NCBI GenBank assembly: GCA_002450075.1
Contig: DJYJ01000009.1
Span: 1-64,000, forward strand
Length of the DNA: 64,000 nt
Direction: 5' to 3'
Source: Clostridiales bacterium UBA6981
Lineage (GTDB): Bacteria; Bacillota; Clostridia; Oscillospirales; Oscillospiraceae
Shown: positions 7,596-15,826 of the stretch, in pieces
Position numbering within the stretch: the first letter of the stretch is position 1
Layout of the letters: every line of letters starts with the position of its first letter
Position numbers and translations under genes: made by a program
The notes under the pieces: generated by a model
Databases searched by the model: none
What the model saw: the letters and a program-made list of their open reading frames with translations, nothing else
Told to the model about the DNA's origin: nothing

Positions 7596-9998
7596 ATGAG
7601 TGAAATCATGGAAAACGAAGTGCTCAGCCTGCCGCTGCTGCCGCTGCGCGGACTGAACGTTTTTCCGGGCATGCTGCTGACCTTTGACGTTGAGCGTCCG
7701 GCCTCTGTCGCCGCGCTCGGCGCTGCTGTCAAGCGCAACAGCCTGATCTTCCTCAGCGCGCAGAAGGATATTTCCATCGACGCGCCGGGCGAGGAGGATA
7801 TTTACCGCATCGGCACGGTCTGCCGTATCCGCCAGCAGCTCCGACAGCCGCGCGCCAGCGTCTGCCGCGTGATGGTCGAGGGACTCTACCGCGCCGAGGC
7901 ACTCGAGATGACCACTGAGGGCAAGTATTACACGGCCCGCGTCGCCAATCTCCCCGACAAAGCCGAACGCGTGCGCGCCGAGCGTAAAGAAGCGCTGGTA
8001 CGCAACTGTCTGACGCTGTTCAGCGATTATCTGCATCTCAACCCCGACATGATGAACGAGCAGCTGCTCAATGTCATCTCCAATCCGGACCTGGGATTTG
8101 TGATCAGCTATATCGCGCAGAACGTGCGTTTTTCCGTTGAAAACAAGCAGAAGCTGCTCGAAGAGCTGTATCCCAGTCGGAGACTTGCAATGCTGGGCAA
8201 AATGCTCACGCGCGAGATCGAGATCCTGAACATCGAAAAGGAACTCAACGAGGCCACGCAGGAGGAGGTCAACCGCTCCCAGCGCGAATACTATCTGCGC
8301 GAAGAGCTCAAGCTGATCCAGTCGGAGCTCGGCGGAGAGAGTGAAGGCGACGAGCTCGATACATATCGCGCCAAGATCGGCGCGCTGCCTGTCAGCGACG
8401 AGATCCGCGAAAGACTGCTCAAGGAAGTGTCCAAGCTGCAGAAGCAGCCCTTCGGTTCATCCGAGGCGGCCGTTATCCGCGGCTATCTTGACACCTGCCT
8501 TGAGATCCCCTGGGGCGTCCGAAGCAAAGAGACCATCGATATCGACAAGGCGCGAAGGGTGCTTGAAAACGATCACTTCGGCCTTGAAAAGGTCAAGGAG
8601 AGGATCCTTGAATACCTGGCTGTGCGCCAGCTGACGCCGGAAGTCAAGGGCGGGCTGATCTGTCTGGTCGGCCCTCCGGGCACCGGCAAGACGAGCATCG
8701 CCATGTCGATCGCCCGGGCGACAGGCCGCAAATGCGTGCGCATTTCTCTCGGCGGCGTGCATGACGAGGCCGAGATCCGCGGCCACCGAAAGACCTATAT
8801 CGGCGCGATGCCCGGACGCATCATCTCCGGCATCATCCAGGCAAAGACCTGCAACCCGCTGATGGTGCTTGACGAGATCGACAAGCTCGGCTCGGACTAC
8901 CGCGGCGACCCCTCGGCCGCACTTCTCGAAGCCCTTGACGGCGAGCAGAACGGCAGCTTCCGCGACAACTTCCTCGAGATCCCCTTCGACCTCTCCGGCG
9001 TGTTTTTCATCACGACCGCAAACACCACCGACACGATCCCGCGCGCTCTCCTTGACCGCATGGAGGTCATCGAGATGTCGAGCTATACTGACGAGGAAAA
9101 GCTGCAGATCGCCAAGCGGCACCTGATCCCCAAGCAGCGGAAGAAGCACGGGCTCAAGGCTGCGCAGCTGCGCTTTGACGACGCGGCGATCCGCGCCGTC
9201 ATCAGCCGTTATACGCGAGAGTCCGGCGTCCGTGTTCTCGAACGTGAGATCGCAAGCATCTGCCGCAAGGCGGCCTTTGCGATCGCCCAGGGCGAAGCGA
9301 AGAGCGTTTTCGTACGCGCCGACGGCCTGGAAGAACTGCTCGGGACGAGAAAGTTTATCGACGACGAACTGCGTGCGCGTGACGAGATCGGCCTTGTACG
9401 CGGTCTTGCGTATACCGCTGTCGGCGGGGAAGTGCTCGACGTCGAGTGCGCCGTGATGGAGGGCAGCGGACGTATCGAGCTGACCGGAAACTTAGGTGAC
9501 GTGATGAAGGAGTCGGCGCGGGCCGCCGTCACCTGCCTGCGCAGCCGCGCCGAGTCTCTCGGGATCGACCCGGACTTTTACAAGAACAAGGATATCCACA
9601 TCCATTTCCCCGAGGGTGCGATCCCAAAGGACGGCCCCTCGGCTGGCGTGACGGTCGTGACAGCGCTCGCTTCGGCACTGACTGGCCGTGCGGTGCGGCG
9701 TGATGTCGCCATGACGGGGGAGATCACGCTGCGCGGACGCGTACTTGCGATCGGCGGCCTGAAGGAAAAAACGATGGCTGCTTTTCGGGCGGGCGTTAAA
9801 ACGGTGATCCTCCCTGTTGAAAACGAGCGGGATCTCCGGGATATCGACAAGACGGTGCGCGCCGAGCTGAAATTTATCCCGGCGGCGAGCATCGACACCG
9901 TGCTGCAGACAGCGCTTTTGAGCGACGAGGAGCAGGAGCGCGAATTCGGCGTGCCGCCTCTCGGAACCAAAGAGCTCTGTGCAGCCGTGAGACAGTAG
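7596..9998 (+). CDS. lon: ATP-dependent Lon protease (LonA)
   Basis: Lon is a homo-oligomeric AAA+ serine protease that degrades damaged and regulatory proteins. The 800 residues show the N-terminal substrate domain (LPLLPLRGLNVFPGM), an AAA+ module with Walker A GPPGTGKTS (from Gly359), and the C-terminal protease domain with the Ser682-Lys725 dyad (DGPSAG; GGLKEK). The start at 7596 has AAAGGAGG at ideal spacing. It is followed after seven bases by engB, as in Bacillus. I saw no heat-shock operator. Confidence 0.97.
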   Translation: MSEIMENEVLSLPLLPLRGLNVFPGMLLTFDVERPASVAALGAAVKRNSLIFLSAQKDISIDAPGEEDIYRIGTVCRIRQQLRQPRASVCRVMVEGLYRAEALEMTTEGKYYTARVANLPDKAERVRAERKEALVRNCLTLFSDYLHLNPDMMNEQLLNVISNPDLGFVISYIAQNVRFSVENKQKLLEELYPSRRLAMLGKMLTREIEILNIEKELNEATQEEVNRSQREYYLREELKLIQSELGGESEGDELDTYRAKIGALPVSDEIRERLLKEVSKLQKQPFGSSEAAVIRGYLDTCLEIPWGVRSKETIDIDKARRVLENDHFGLEKVKERILEYLAVRQLTPEVKGGLICLVGPPGTGKTSIAMSIARATGRKCVRISLGGVHDEAEIRGHRKTYIGAMPGRIISGIIQAKTCNPLMVLDEIDKLGSDYRGDPSAALLEALDGEQNGSFRDNFLEIPFDLSGVFFITTANTTDTIPRALLDRMEVIEMSSYTDEEKLQIAKRHLIPKQRKKHGLKAAQLRFDDAAIRAVISRYTRESGVRVLEREIASICRKAAFAIAQGEAKSVFVRADGLEELLGTRKFIDDELRARDEIGLVRGLAYTAVGGEVLDVECAVMEGSGRIELTGNLGDVMKESARAAVTCLRSRAESLGIDPDFYKNKDIHIHFPEGAIPKDGPSAGVTVVTALASALTGRAVRRDVAMTGEITLRGRVLAIGGLKEKTMAAFRAGVKTVILPVENERDLRDIDKTVRAELKFIPAASIDTVLQTALLSDEEQEREFGVPPLGTKELCAAVRQ

Positions 9999-10005
9999 GT
10001 GAAAG

Positions 10006-10593
10006 ATGGCAAGACCCAATCTGAACAAGACGGAATTTGTCAAATCCGCCGCCGCTCCGGCGCAGTTTGTCCAAAGTGCGATGCCGCGCATTGCCTTTGC
10101 GGGTAAGTCGAATGTCGGGAAATCCTCGGTCATCAACCGTTTGCTCAACCGAAAAAATTTTGCCCGCGTTGGTTCAGAGCCCGGCAAGACGATCCACGTC
10201 AACTATTTTCTGATCGACGGAAAGGCCTATTTCATCGATCTGCCCGGCTACGGCTTCGCCAAGGTCTCCCGCGCGGAAAAAGAGCGCTGGGGAAAGCTGA
10301 TGGAGGACTTCTTCACCGGAAAGGATCTGTACGACCGCGGCGTGCTGATCGTCGACGCCCGACATAAGCCGACAGCGGACGACGTGACTATGGCGGACTA
10401 TTTCAAGAGCACCGGCGAAGACTTTATCGTGGTGGCAAACAAGCTGGACAAGCTCAAAAAAAGCGAGATCGAGCCGAACCTTAAACTGATCCGTGAGACG
10501 CTGGCGCTTGACGAGAGCGTGCCGCTGATCCCGTTCTCCGCCGAGAAGGGTCAGGGCAGGGAAGAACTGCTCCAGGCGATCTTTCCGGAATGA
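10006..10593 (+). CDS. engB: Ribosome biogenesis GTP-binding protein EngB (YsxC/YihA)
   Basis: This small Ras-like GTPase is required for 50S assembly. The 195 residues carry G1 GKSNVGKSS, G3 DLPGYGFAKVS and G4 NKLDK. The family signature FAGKSNVGKSSVIN near residue 28 is clear. It starts seven bases after the lon stop with GGTGAAAG as the ribosome site and is closed by a strong terminator. Confidence 0.96.
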   Translation: MARPNLNKTEFVKSAAAPAQFVQSAMPRIAFAGKSNVGKSSVINRLLNRKNFARVGSEPGKTIHVNYFLIDGKAYFIDLPGYGFAKVSRAEKERWGKLMEDFFTGKDLYDRGVLIVDARHKPTADDVTMADYFKSTGEDFIVVANKLDKLKKSEIEPNLKLIRETLALDESVPLIPFSAEKGQGREELLQAIFPE

Positions 10594-10601
10594 TCCGATA
10601 A

Positions 10602-10632
10602 AAAGACGGAAGCTTTTGCTTCCGTCTTTTTT
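10602..10632 (+). terminator. Intrinsic terminator after engB
   Basis: AAAGACGGAAGC (10602-10613) pairs with GCTTCCGTCTTT (10618-10629) around a TTTT loop, followed by T residues. Confidence 0.9.
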
Positions 10633-10652
10633 GATGTCTTGCCGCTTGTCTC

Positions 10653-10681
10653 TTGTAATTTACGCCTACGTTTGGTAAAAT
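10653..10681 (+). promoter_or_regulatory. Sigma-A promoter with extended -10 for the M50-scpAB run
   Basis: TTGTAA (10653-10658) and TAAAAT (10676-10681) are 17 bases apart, with TGG before the -10. Transcription should start near 10688, only about six bases before the first start codon of the M50 gene. Confidence 0.7.
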
Positions 10682-10693
10682 ACATAAAAAGGG

Positions 10694-11395
10694 GTGAGTA
10701 CGATCGACGCGCTACGGGAAATATGGGAAGGCTTTGATTTTTCATTGATCCTGGGCGTGCTGCTCAGCGTCATCCCCTCACTTGTGTGCATCACACTGCA
10801 TGAGCTTAGCCATGGACTGGTGGCCTATGCGCTCGGCGACGATACCGCAAAGCGGGCGGGCCGCCTGACCTTAAATCCCATTCGGCATCTCGATCTGATG
10901 GGGCTTGTGATGATGGTTGTGGCGCATGTCGGCTGGGCAAAGCCTGTGCCGGTGAACATGATGAATTTCCGCGATCCCAAGCGGGGTATGGCTGTGACGG
11001 CGCTTGCCGGACCTGTGAGCAACGTGGTGATCGCCTGCCTTTTCTTTTTCCTTTACGGGCTGCTCGTCCTGCCGCTTTCGATCGGTGGATCTGCGGCGGC
11101 GGAGTATCTTCTCGAAATGGTGCAGCTCACAGCTGTCATCAGCGTCGGCTATGCGGTCTTCAACCTGATCCCAATCCCACCGCTCGACGGCTCAAAGGTT
11201 CTATTTTCGCTTGTCAGCGACGAGGCATATTATAAGCTGATGCGTTATGAGCGCTACGGCATGATATTGCTGTACGCGCTGGTTTTCACCGATGTGCTGG
11301 GCTCACCGCTGCACACGGCGATCGCCTTTGTCACGGACAAGCTGTTTATCTTCGCCCGCTGGGGCTTTTCACTGGCAAAAATACTGTTCGGTTAA
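10694..11395 (+). CDS. Site-2 protease-like M50 membrane metalloprotease
   Basis: This multi-pass protein (233 residues) has the zinc motif HELSH (about residues 37-41) and the third ligand in NLIPIPPLDGS (about 160-170), which define the YwhC/Rip-like M50 group. Substrates of these intramembrane proteases are generally unknown. The start is unclear: the GTG at 10694 lies inside the best ribosome-site match (GGGGTGA), and the next suitably spaced codon is ATC at 10703. The M50 gene just before scpA is a common Firmicutes neighbourhood. Confidence 0.9.
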   Translation: MSTIDALREIWEGFDFSLILGVLLSVIPSLVCITLHELSHGLVAYALGDDTAKRAGRLTLNPIRHLDLMGLVMMVVAHVGWAKPVPVNMMNFRDPKRGMAVTALAGPVSNVVIACLFFFLYGLLVLPLSIGGSAAAEYLLEMVQLTAVISVGYAVFNLIPIPPLDGSKVLFSLVSDEAYYKLMRYERYGMILLYALVFTDVLGSPLHTAIAFVTDKLFIFARWGFSLAKILFG

Positions 11396-11401
11396 GATAG
11401 C

Positions 11402-12187
11402 ATGGAAAATCCCAACTTTCATCTTGAAAGCGTCGTCAGGGAAAAGGACGAGCTGCAGGACTTTTCCGGTCCGCTCAGTCTGATCCTGATGCTGCTTTCC
11501 AAAAACAAAATAGAGATCCGCGATCTGAAGATCGCCGATATCCTTGACCAATATCTGGCTTATCTCGCCGAGATGCAGAGTATGGATCTGGAGATCGCAA
11601 GCGAATTCGTCCAAATGGCGTCGCATCTGCTGTATATCAAGACCAAGACACTGCTGACCTCGGACGAGGAGGAGCCGAGCGAGCTGGAGCTTCTGATGCA
11701 GTCGCTCGAGCAGCTCAAGGCGCGCGATGCGCTCTCAGCGGTACGTGCGTTGACACCGGAGCTGAAAACCGCGGCGGAAAAGGGCATGCTGTATTTTGTC
11801 AAGCAGCCCGAGCCGCTGCCGCGCTCGGCGGGGAAGTATACCTATCGCCACGAGCCGGTGGACCTGCTGCGTGCGATGGCGCAGCTGTATGCCCGAGGCT
11901 CACGCACCCCGGACACGCGGGAGGTGGTCGAGGCGATGCCGAGCCGGATCGTTTACAGTGTGCGCGACAAGAGCCGCGAGCTGATCGAACGGCTGCGAAA
12001 GGCGCCCTCGACGATGCGCGAACTGTATGCCGCGTGCACGTCTCGAAGCGAGGTCGTCGCGACCTTTATCTCTGTGCTCGAGCTGTGCAGCATGGGCAGT
12101 ATCCGCCTGCGCCGCAGAGGAAAAGGGTACAGCGTAGAATTTGTCGGCGGCAGCGTGGACGAGATCCTGGAAAAGATTGTTGAGTGA
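11402..12187 (+). CDS. scpA: Segregation and condensation protein A
   Basis: ScpA is the kleisin subunit that bridges Smc heads with ScpB in chromosome condensation. The 261 residues begin with the kleisin-type N-terminus containing DFSGPLSLILMLL and KIEIRDLKIADI, continue with the helical FVQMASHLLYIKTKTLL segment, and end with the winged-helix ScpA C-terminus. It starts six bases after the M50 stop and is followed by scpB. Confidence 0.96.
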   Translation: MENPNFHLESVVREKDELQDFSGPLSLILMLLSKNKIEIRDLKIADILDQYLAYLAEMQSMDLEIASEFVQMASHLLYIKTKTLLTSDEEEPSELELLMQSLEQLKARDALSAVRALTPELKTAAEKGMLYFVKQPEPLPRSAGKYTYRHEPVDLLRAMAQLYARGSRTPDTREVVEAMPSRIVYSVRDKSRELIERLRKAPSTMRELYAACTSRSEVVATFISVLELCSMGSIRLRRRGKGYSVEFVGGSVDEILEKIVE

Positions 12188-12193
12188 GAAGAA

Positions 12194-12808
12194 ATGGCAG
12201 ATTTGACTGCGGCCCTTGAGGCCATTTTATTCGCCGCGGGCGAGAGCATGCCTGTGGCAAGACTTTCGCTTGTCCTCGGCACGGAGGAGGAAGAGATCCT
12301 TCGCTGTGCCGGTGAACTGGCGGAGGGATATGAAAGAGAAGAGCGCGGCATCCGGCTGCTGCACCTGGGCGACAAGCTTCAGCTCTGCTCGGCGCCGGAA
12401 TATGCGCCGTATATCACCAAGGCGCTGGAGCAGCGCAAGCCGCCGATGCTCTCGCCGAGTGCGCTCGAGACGCTTGCGATCGTGGCGTATTTCCAGCCCG
12501 TGACCCGCGCCTATATCGACCAGGTGCGCGGCGTGGACAGCTCGTATACGGTCTCTACGCTTCTTGAGAGAGGCCTGATCGAACCGGCGGGCAAGCTGGA
12601 CGTACCGGGCCGGCCTTCGCTGCTGCGTACGACGGACGTGTTCCTGCGCACAATGTCCGTCAGCTCGCTTGAGGAGCTGCCAAAGCTGCCGGATATGAGC
12701 GGCGGTGACGGTGTGATGGAGCTGCAGCGCAAGATCGAACAACTGCAAAACGCCGAAAACGGCGGTGAACAATTAAGCCTTTCTGAAATACAAAGCAGCG
12801 GGGAGTGA
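12194..12808 (+). CDS. scpB: Segregation and condensation protein B
   Basis: ScpB dimers bind the middle of ScpA and complete the Smc-ScpAB condensin. The 204 residues show the two winged-helix domains, including LEAILFAAGE near the N-terminus and the hallmark LSPSALETLAIVAYFQPVTR with RGVDSSYTVSTLLERGLIEPAG in the second. AGAAG lies upstream of the ATG, six bases after scpA. Confidence 0.96.
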   Translation: MADLTAALEAILFAAGESMPVARLSLVLGTEEEEILRCAGELAEGYEREERGIRLLHLGDKLQLCSAPEYAPYITKALEQRKPPMLSPSALETLAIVAYFQPVTRAYIDQVRGVDSSYTVSTLLERGLIEPAGKLDVPGRPSLLRTTDVFLRTMSVSSLEELPKLPDMSGGDGVMELQRKIEQLQNAENGGEQLSLSEIQSSGE

Positions 12809-12814
12809 TGATGT

Positions 12815-13594
12815 TTGACGTTCCTCCATATCCTGGGGATCATCCTGAAGATACTCGGCTTTACGCTACTTGGCGCGCTGGGGCTTGTGTTGGTGATCCT
12901 GCTGATCCTTCTGCTTATCCCGATTGGGGCGGACGTGGAGTATATCGGCGGCAATTTCAAGCTGTCGGCCAAGGTCTGCGGCATCCTGATCCAGCTCCTT
13001 CCGAAAAAAAAGAAGGACGAAGATAAGCCTCCGAAGGAGAAGAAGGAAAAAAAGAAGAAGGAAAAGAAGCCAAAAGCAGAAAAAGAAACCGGAGCAGAGA
13101 AGCCGAAGGAAAAGAAAAAGCTCGACTTTACGGTCGAGGAGATTTTCGAGGTGATCCAAAAGGTCCTCGGCAGCCTGAAAAAATTCGGCAAGCTGACGGT
13201 CGACCGTTTCCTTCTTCACTACACGGCGGCGGGGAAGGACCCCTATACGACGGCGCGTACCTTCGGCGCGGTCAATGCCTCGCTCTGTGCGCTCGAACCG
13301 GTCTGCTCACATCAGTTCCGCGTCAAGGATTATGACGTGTGGACAGACTGTGATTTCACGGCGGACAAAATGAAGATTGACATAGCCGTTTGCATCACGC
13401 TGCGATTGTGGCAATTTGTGCATGTGGGTCTCGCGGCAGCGTTCGGCGTGCTGGGCGTGCTGATCCGCCATAAGCGCCGGATCCGGAAAGAAAAAAAGGC
13501 GGCGAAGCGCCCTGCCGCAAGCGGCGGTATAAAAACAGAAGAAAACATCGAAACTATACAGGGAACAGAGGAAAGGAATGACAAAAATGGATAA
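12815..13594 (+). CDS. DUF2953 membrane protein
   Basis: This 259-residue protein has an N-terminal membrane helix (about 10-38), then an extremely charged Lys/Glu-rich segment (about 63-105) and a DUF2953 C-terminal region with a further hydrophobic stretch near 205-225. DUF2953 genes often sit beside ytfJ/gerW in spore formers; the function is unknown. The start is a TTG at 12815, nine bases after GGGGAG; the nearby ATGs are out of frame. It overlaps gerW by 17 bases. Confidence 0.8.
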   Translation: MTFLHILGIILKILGFTLLGALGLVLVILLILLLIPIGADVEYIGGNFKLSAKVCGILIQLLPKKKKDEDKPPKEKKEKKKKEKKPKAEKETGAEKPKEKKKLDFTVEEIFEVIQKVLGSLKKFGKLTVDRFLLHYTAAGKDPYTTARTFGAVNASLCALEPVCSHQFRVKDYDVWTDCDFTADKMKIDIAVCITLRLWQFVHVGLAAAFGVLGVLIRHKRRIRKEKKAAKRPAASGGIKTEENIETIQGTEERNDKNG

Positions 13595-13967
13595 GAATCC
13601 TATCGGCGAACTCATGCAGAACACCATGGAGAGCGTGAAGAACATGCTCAAGGTCGATACCGTTGTCGGCGATCCCATCGTGACGCCCGACGGCATCACG
13701 CTTGTCCCCATCTCCCGCATCAGTCTTGGCTTTGGCGGCGGCGGTGTCGAGTTCAGTAACAAGAAGCTGGGCGAGACAAGACCTTACGGCGGCGGCAACG
13801 CGACCGGCGTCAAGATCGACCCGATCGGCTTCCTCGTTATCAAAGAGGGCGTTGTGCGCATGATCAACGTTGCACCTCCCGCTTCCAATACGGTTGACCG
13901 CATCATCGATCTCGTCCCGCAGGTCATGGATCGCGTCGACGCTTTTATCGAAAAGCAGAAAAACTGA
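13578..13967 (+). CDS. gerW: GerW/YtfJ-family sporulation protein
   Basis: The 129 residues match the YtfJ family, which in Bacillus subtilis is made in the forespore and needed for normal germination. Conserved features are the MENTMESVK-like N-terminus, GDPIVTPDGITLVPISRIS, a glycine-rich turn (SLGFGGGG), and the C-terminal DLVPQVMDRVDAF. ATG at 13578 overlaps DUF2953; a second ATG at 13587 has better spacing from AAAGGA. No forespore sigma-factor promoter was evident, so it may be read from the upstream run. Confidence 0.88.
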   Translation: MTKMDKNPIGELMQNTMESVKNMLKVDTVVGDPIVTPDGITLVPISRISLGFGGGGVEFSNKKLGETRPYGGGNATGVKIDPIGFLVIKEGVVRMINVAPPASNTVDRIIDLVPQVMDRVDAFIEKQKN

Positions 13968-13992
13968 TAAATCCGCAGAAAATGCAGATAAT

Positions 13993-14030
13993 AAGCACCA
14001 CCCGAGAAAGAAAAAAGGGTGGTGCTTTTT
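13993..14030 (+). terminator. Terminator hairpin that also holds the dacF ribosome site
   Basis: AAGCACCACCC (13993-14003) pairs with GGGTGGTGCTT (14017-14027), followed by Ts to 14030. ATG of the next gene begins at 14032. The only ribosome-site-like sequence before it, GGGTGGTG, lies in the 3' arm, so the same hairpin could both terminate and block translation. Confidence 0.75.
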
Positions 14031-14031
14031 C

Positions 14032-15108
14032 ATGCGCAAGAGAAGAAAAATAATGCTTGCTGCAATCCTGTGCAGTATGGTATATAATATATTTTTAGAT
14101 TGTATATCCGCAAGCGCGGATTATGGGACGGAGATCTCAGCAGCGTCGGCCATCGTCATGGCGGCAGACGGCAACTGCATTTATGAAAAAAACGCCGATG
14201 AGCCGCGCCTGATCGCAAGCACGACAAAGCTGATGACGGCGCTTGTCGCGATCGAAGCTTCCAAACCGGACGATCCGATCGAGGTGCGGGCGGAATGCTG
14301 CGGGATCGAGGGAACGAGCATGTACCTCTCCCCGGGCGAGATCCGGACGGCGGACGAGCTGCTTGAAGGACTGCTGCTTGCATCCGGGAACGACGCGGCA
14401 GAGGCGCTCTCTGTCGGCCTGTACGGAAGTGAAGAGGCCTTTGTCGCACAAATGAACAAAAAGGCAGCGGCGCTCGGCTTGGAGCACACTGCGTTTATAA
14501 ACCCTCATGGGCTCGATGCGGAGGGACACCGCTCCACTGCGCGCGATCTCGCAAAATTGATGCTTTGCTGCATGCAAAACGAAAGGTTTGCCGGCATTAC
14601 TGCGATGCGGCAATGCGTGATTGACAATAAAAGTTATGTAAACCACAACAAGCTGCTCGACCGCTGCGAAGGCTGCATCGGCGGCAAAACGGGATATACC
14701 CGCGCCGCGGGACGCTGCCTTGTCAGCTGCTGCGAGCGGGAAGGCACCCGTTTCGTTTGTGTGACGCTCAATGATCCGGATGACTGGAACGACCATTGTA
14801 AGTTGTATGACGAAGCATTTGCCGCGTGGGATAACAGACTTGCGGTAAGCGCGGCTGAGTGCTTTGAGATCCCCGTCACGGCAGGAGAAGGACCGGTTGC
14901 ACCGGCCGCACCGGAACGGGATCTGCGTCTTTTTGTACGAAAAGAGGAAGAACTTGTCTATATTCACGAGCTGCCGCGCTTTGTCTATGCGCCGGTGCGT
15001 GCCGGCGACTGTGCCGGACGTGTGATTGTGCTGCGCGGTGGAGAAGCGGCGGGGGAAGTGAAGCTCGTATTTACCGAGGACGTTTCGCGTTCGAAAAAGG
15101 GAGAATAG
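14032..15108 (+). CDS. dacF: D-alanyl-D-alanine carboxypeptidase, DacF type (S11)
   Basis: This penicillin-binding carboxypeptidase trims the terminal D-Ala of peptidoglycan stems. The 358-residue protein has an N-terminal RKRRK plus hydrophobic signal sequence (1-28), Ser63-x-x-Lys66 (ASTTKLM), Ser118-Gly-Asn120 and Lys219-Thr-Gly. The C-terminal region fits the PBP5-like family. The start at 14032 gives a proper signal peptide; ATG 14053 is an alternative. It sits directly after gerW and before rluB, an order seen in many spore-forming clostridia, which suggests a cortex role. Confidence 0.9.
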   Translation: MRKRRKIMLAAILCSMVYNIFLDCISASADYGTEISAASAIVMAADGNCIYEKNADEPRLIASTTKLMTALVAIEASKPDDPIEVRAECCGIEGTSMYLSPGEIRTADELLEGLLLASGNDAAEALSVGLYGSEEAFVAQMNKKAAALGLEHTAFINPHGLDAEGHRSTARDLAKLMLCCMQNERFAGITAMRQCVIDNKSYVNHNKLLDRCEGCIGGKTGYTRAAGRCLVSCCEREGTRFVCVTLNDPDDWNDHCKLYDEAFAAWDNRLAVSAAECFEIPVTAGEGPVAPAAPERDLRLFVRKEEELVYIHELPRFVYAPVRAGDCAGRVIVLRGGEAAGEVKLVFTEDVSRSKKGE

Positions 15109-15822
15109 ATGGAAGAGAGACTGCAAAAGATCATAGCCGCCTCCGGTATGATGTCGCGGCGTGCCGCCGAGGAACTGATCGCGGCGGGAAAGGTGAGCGT
15201 GAACGGCGTCGCGGCTGCGCTCGGCGATAAAGCCGACGCGGCGCGCGACCGCATCACCGTGAACGGAAAAGCGCTTGCCCCACCGGAGGAAAAGGTTTAC
15301 ATAATGCTTAACAAACCGAAGGGCTATGTAACGACGCTCCGTGATGAAAAGGGGCGGCGTACGGTGGCGGAACTGGTAAAAGACGCGGGATTACGACTCT
15401 ATCCCGTCGGGCGGCTCGATATGTATTCCGAGGGGCTGCTCATTATGACGAATGATGGGGAATTTGCCGAGAGACTGATGCATCCCCGCGGCGGTGTGGA
15501 AAAATGCTACCGCACGAGCGTAAAAGGCGAGGTCAGCCAAGCTGCGATCGAGCGGCTGTGCGAGCCAATGGTGATCGACGGCTATCGCACCCACGGCGCA
15601 AAGGTCGAGACGGAAAAACTGAGCCAGGACGGGGGCGTGTTGGTCATCACGATCAGTGAGGGCAGGAACCGCCAGGTGAGAAAAATGTGCGAGCAGGCGG
15701 GGCTGAAGGTAACAAGACTGCAGCGTGTCAGCGAGGGCGGCGTGCGTCTCGGCGATCTGAAGCCCGGGACATGGCGACTGCTTACCCGCGCGGAGATCAA
15801 ACAACTGGAACATACGGTATAA
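15109..15822 (+). CDS. rluB: 23S rRNA pseudouridine synthase, RluB/RsuA family
   Basis: The 237 residues contain an N-terminal S4 RNA-binding domain (MEERLQKIIAASGMMSRR) and the RsuA-family catalytic core with Asp in PVGRLDMYSEGLLIMTNDG (about 103-108). The C-terminal EGRNRQVRKMC motif is also present. RluB modifies helix 80 of 23S rRNA; exact specificity is inferred from family similarity. The ATG follows the dacF stop directly, with GGGAGAA as ribosome site. Confidence 0.92.
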   Translation: MEERLQKIIAASGMMSRRAAEELIAAGKVSVNGVAAALGDKADAARDRITVNGKALAPPEEKVYIMLNKPKGYVTTLRDEKGRRTVAELVKDAGLRLYPVGRLDMYSEGLLIMTNDGEFAERLMHPRGGVEKCYRTSVKGEVSQAAIERLCEPMVIDGYRTHGAKVETEKLSQDGGVLVITISEGRNRQVRKMCEQAGLKVTRLQRVSEGGVRLGDLKPGTWRLLTRAEIKQLEHTV

Positions 15823-15826
15823 GGAT

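Noticed and set aside
6285..8036. 583-codon open frame on the minus strand
   Set aside because: It lies opposite clpX and lon, whose protein motifs are complete. The translation shows shadow composition typical of GC-rich antisense frames.
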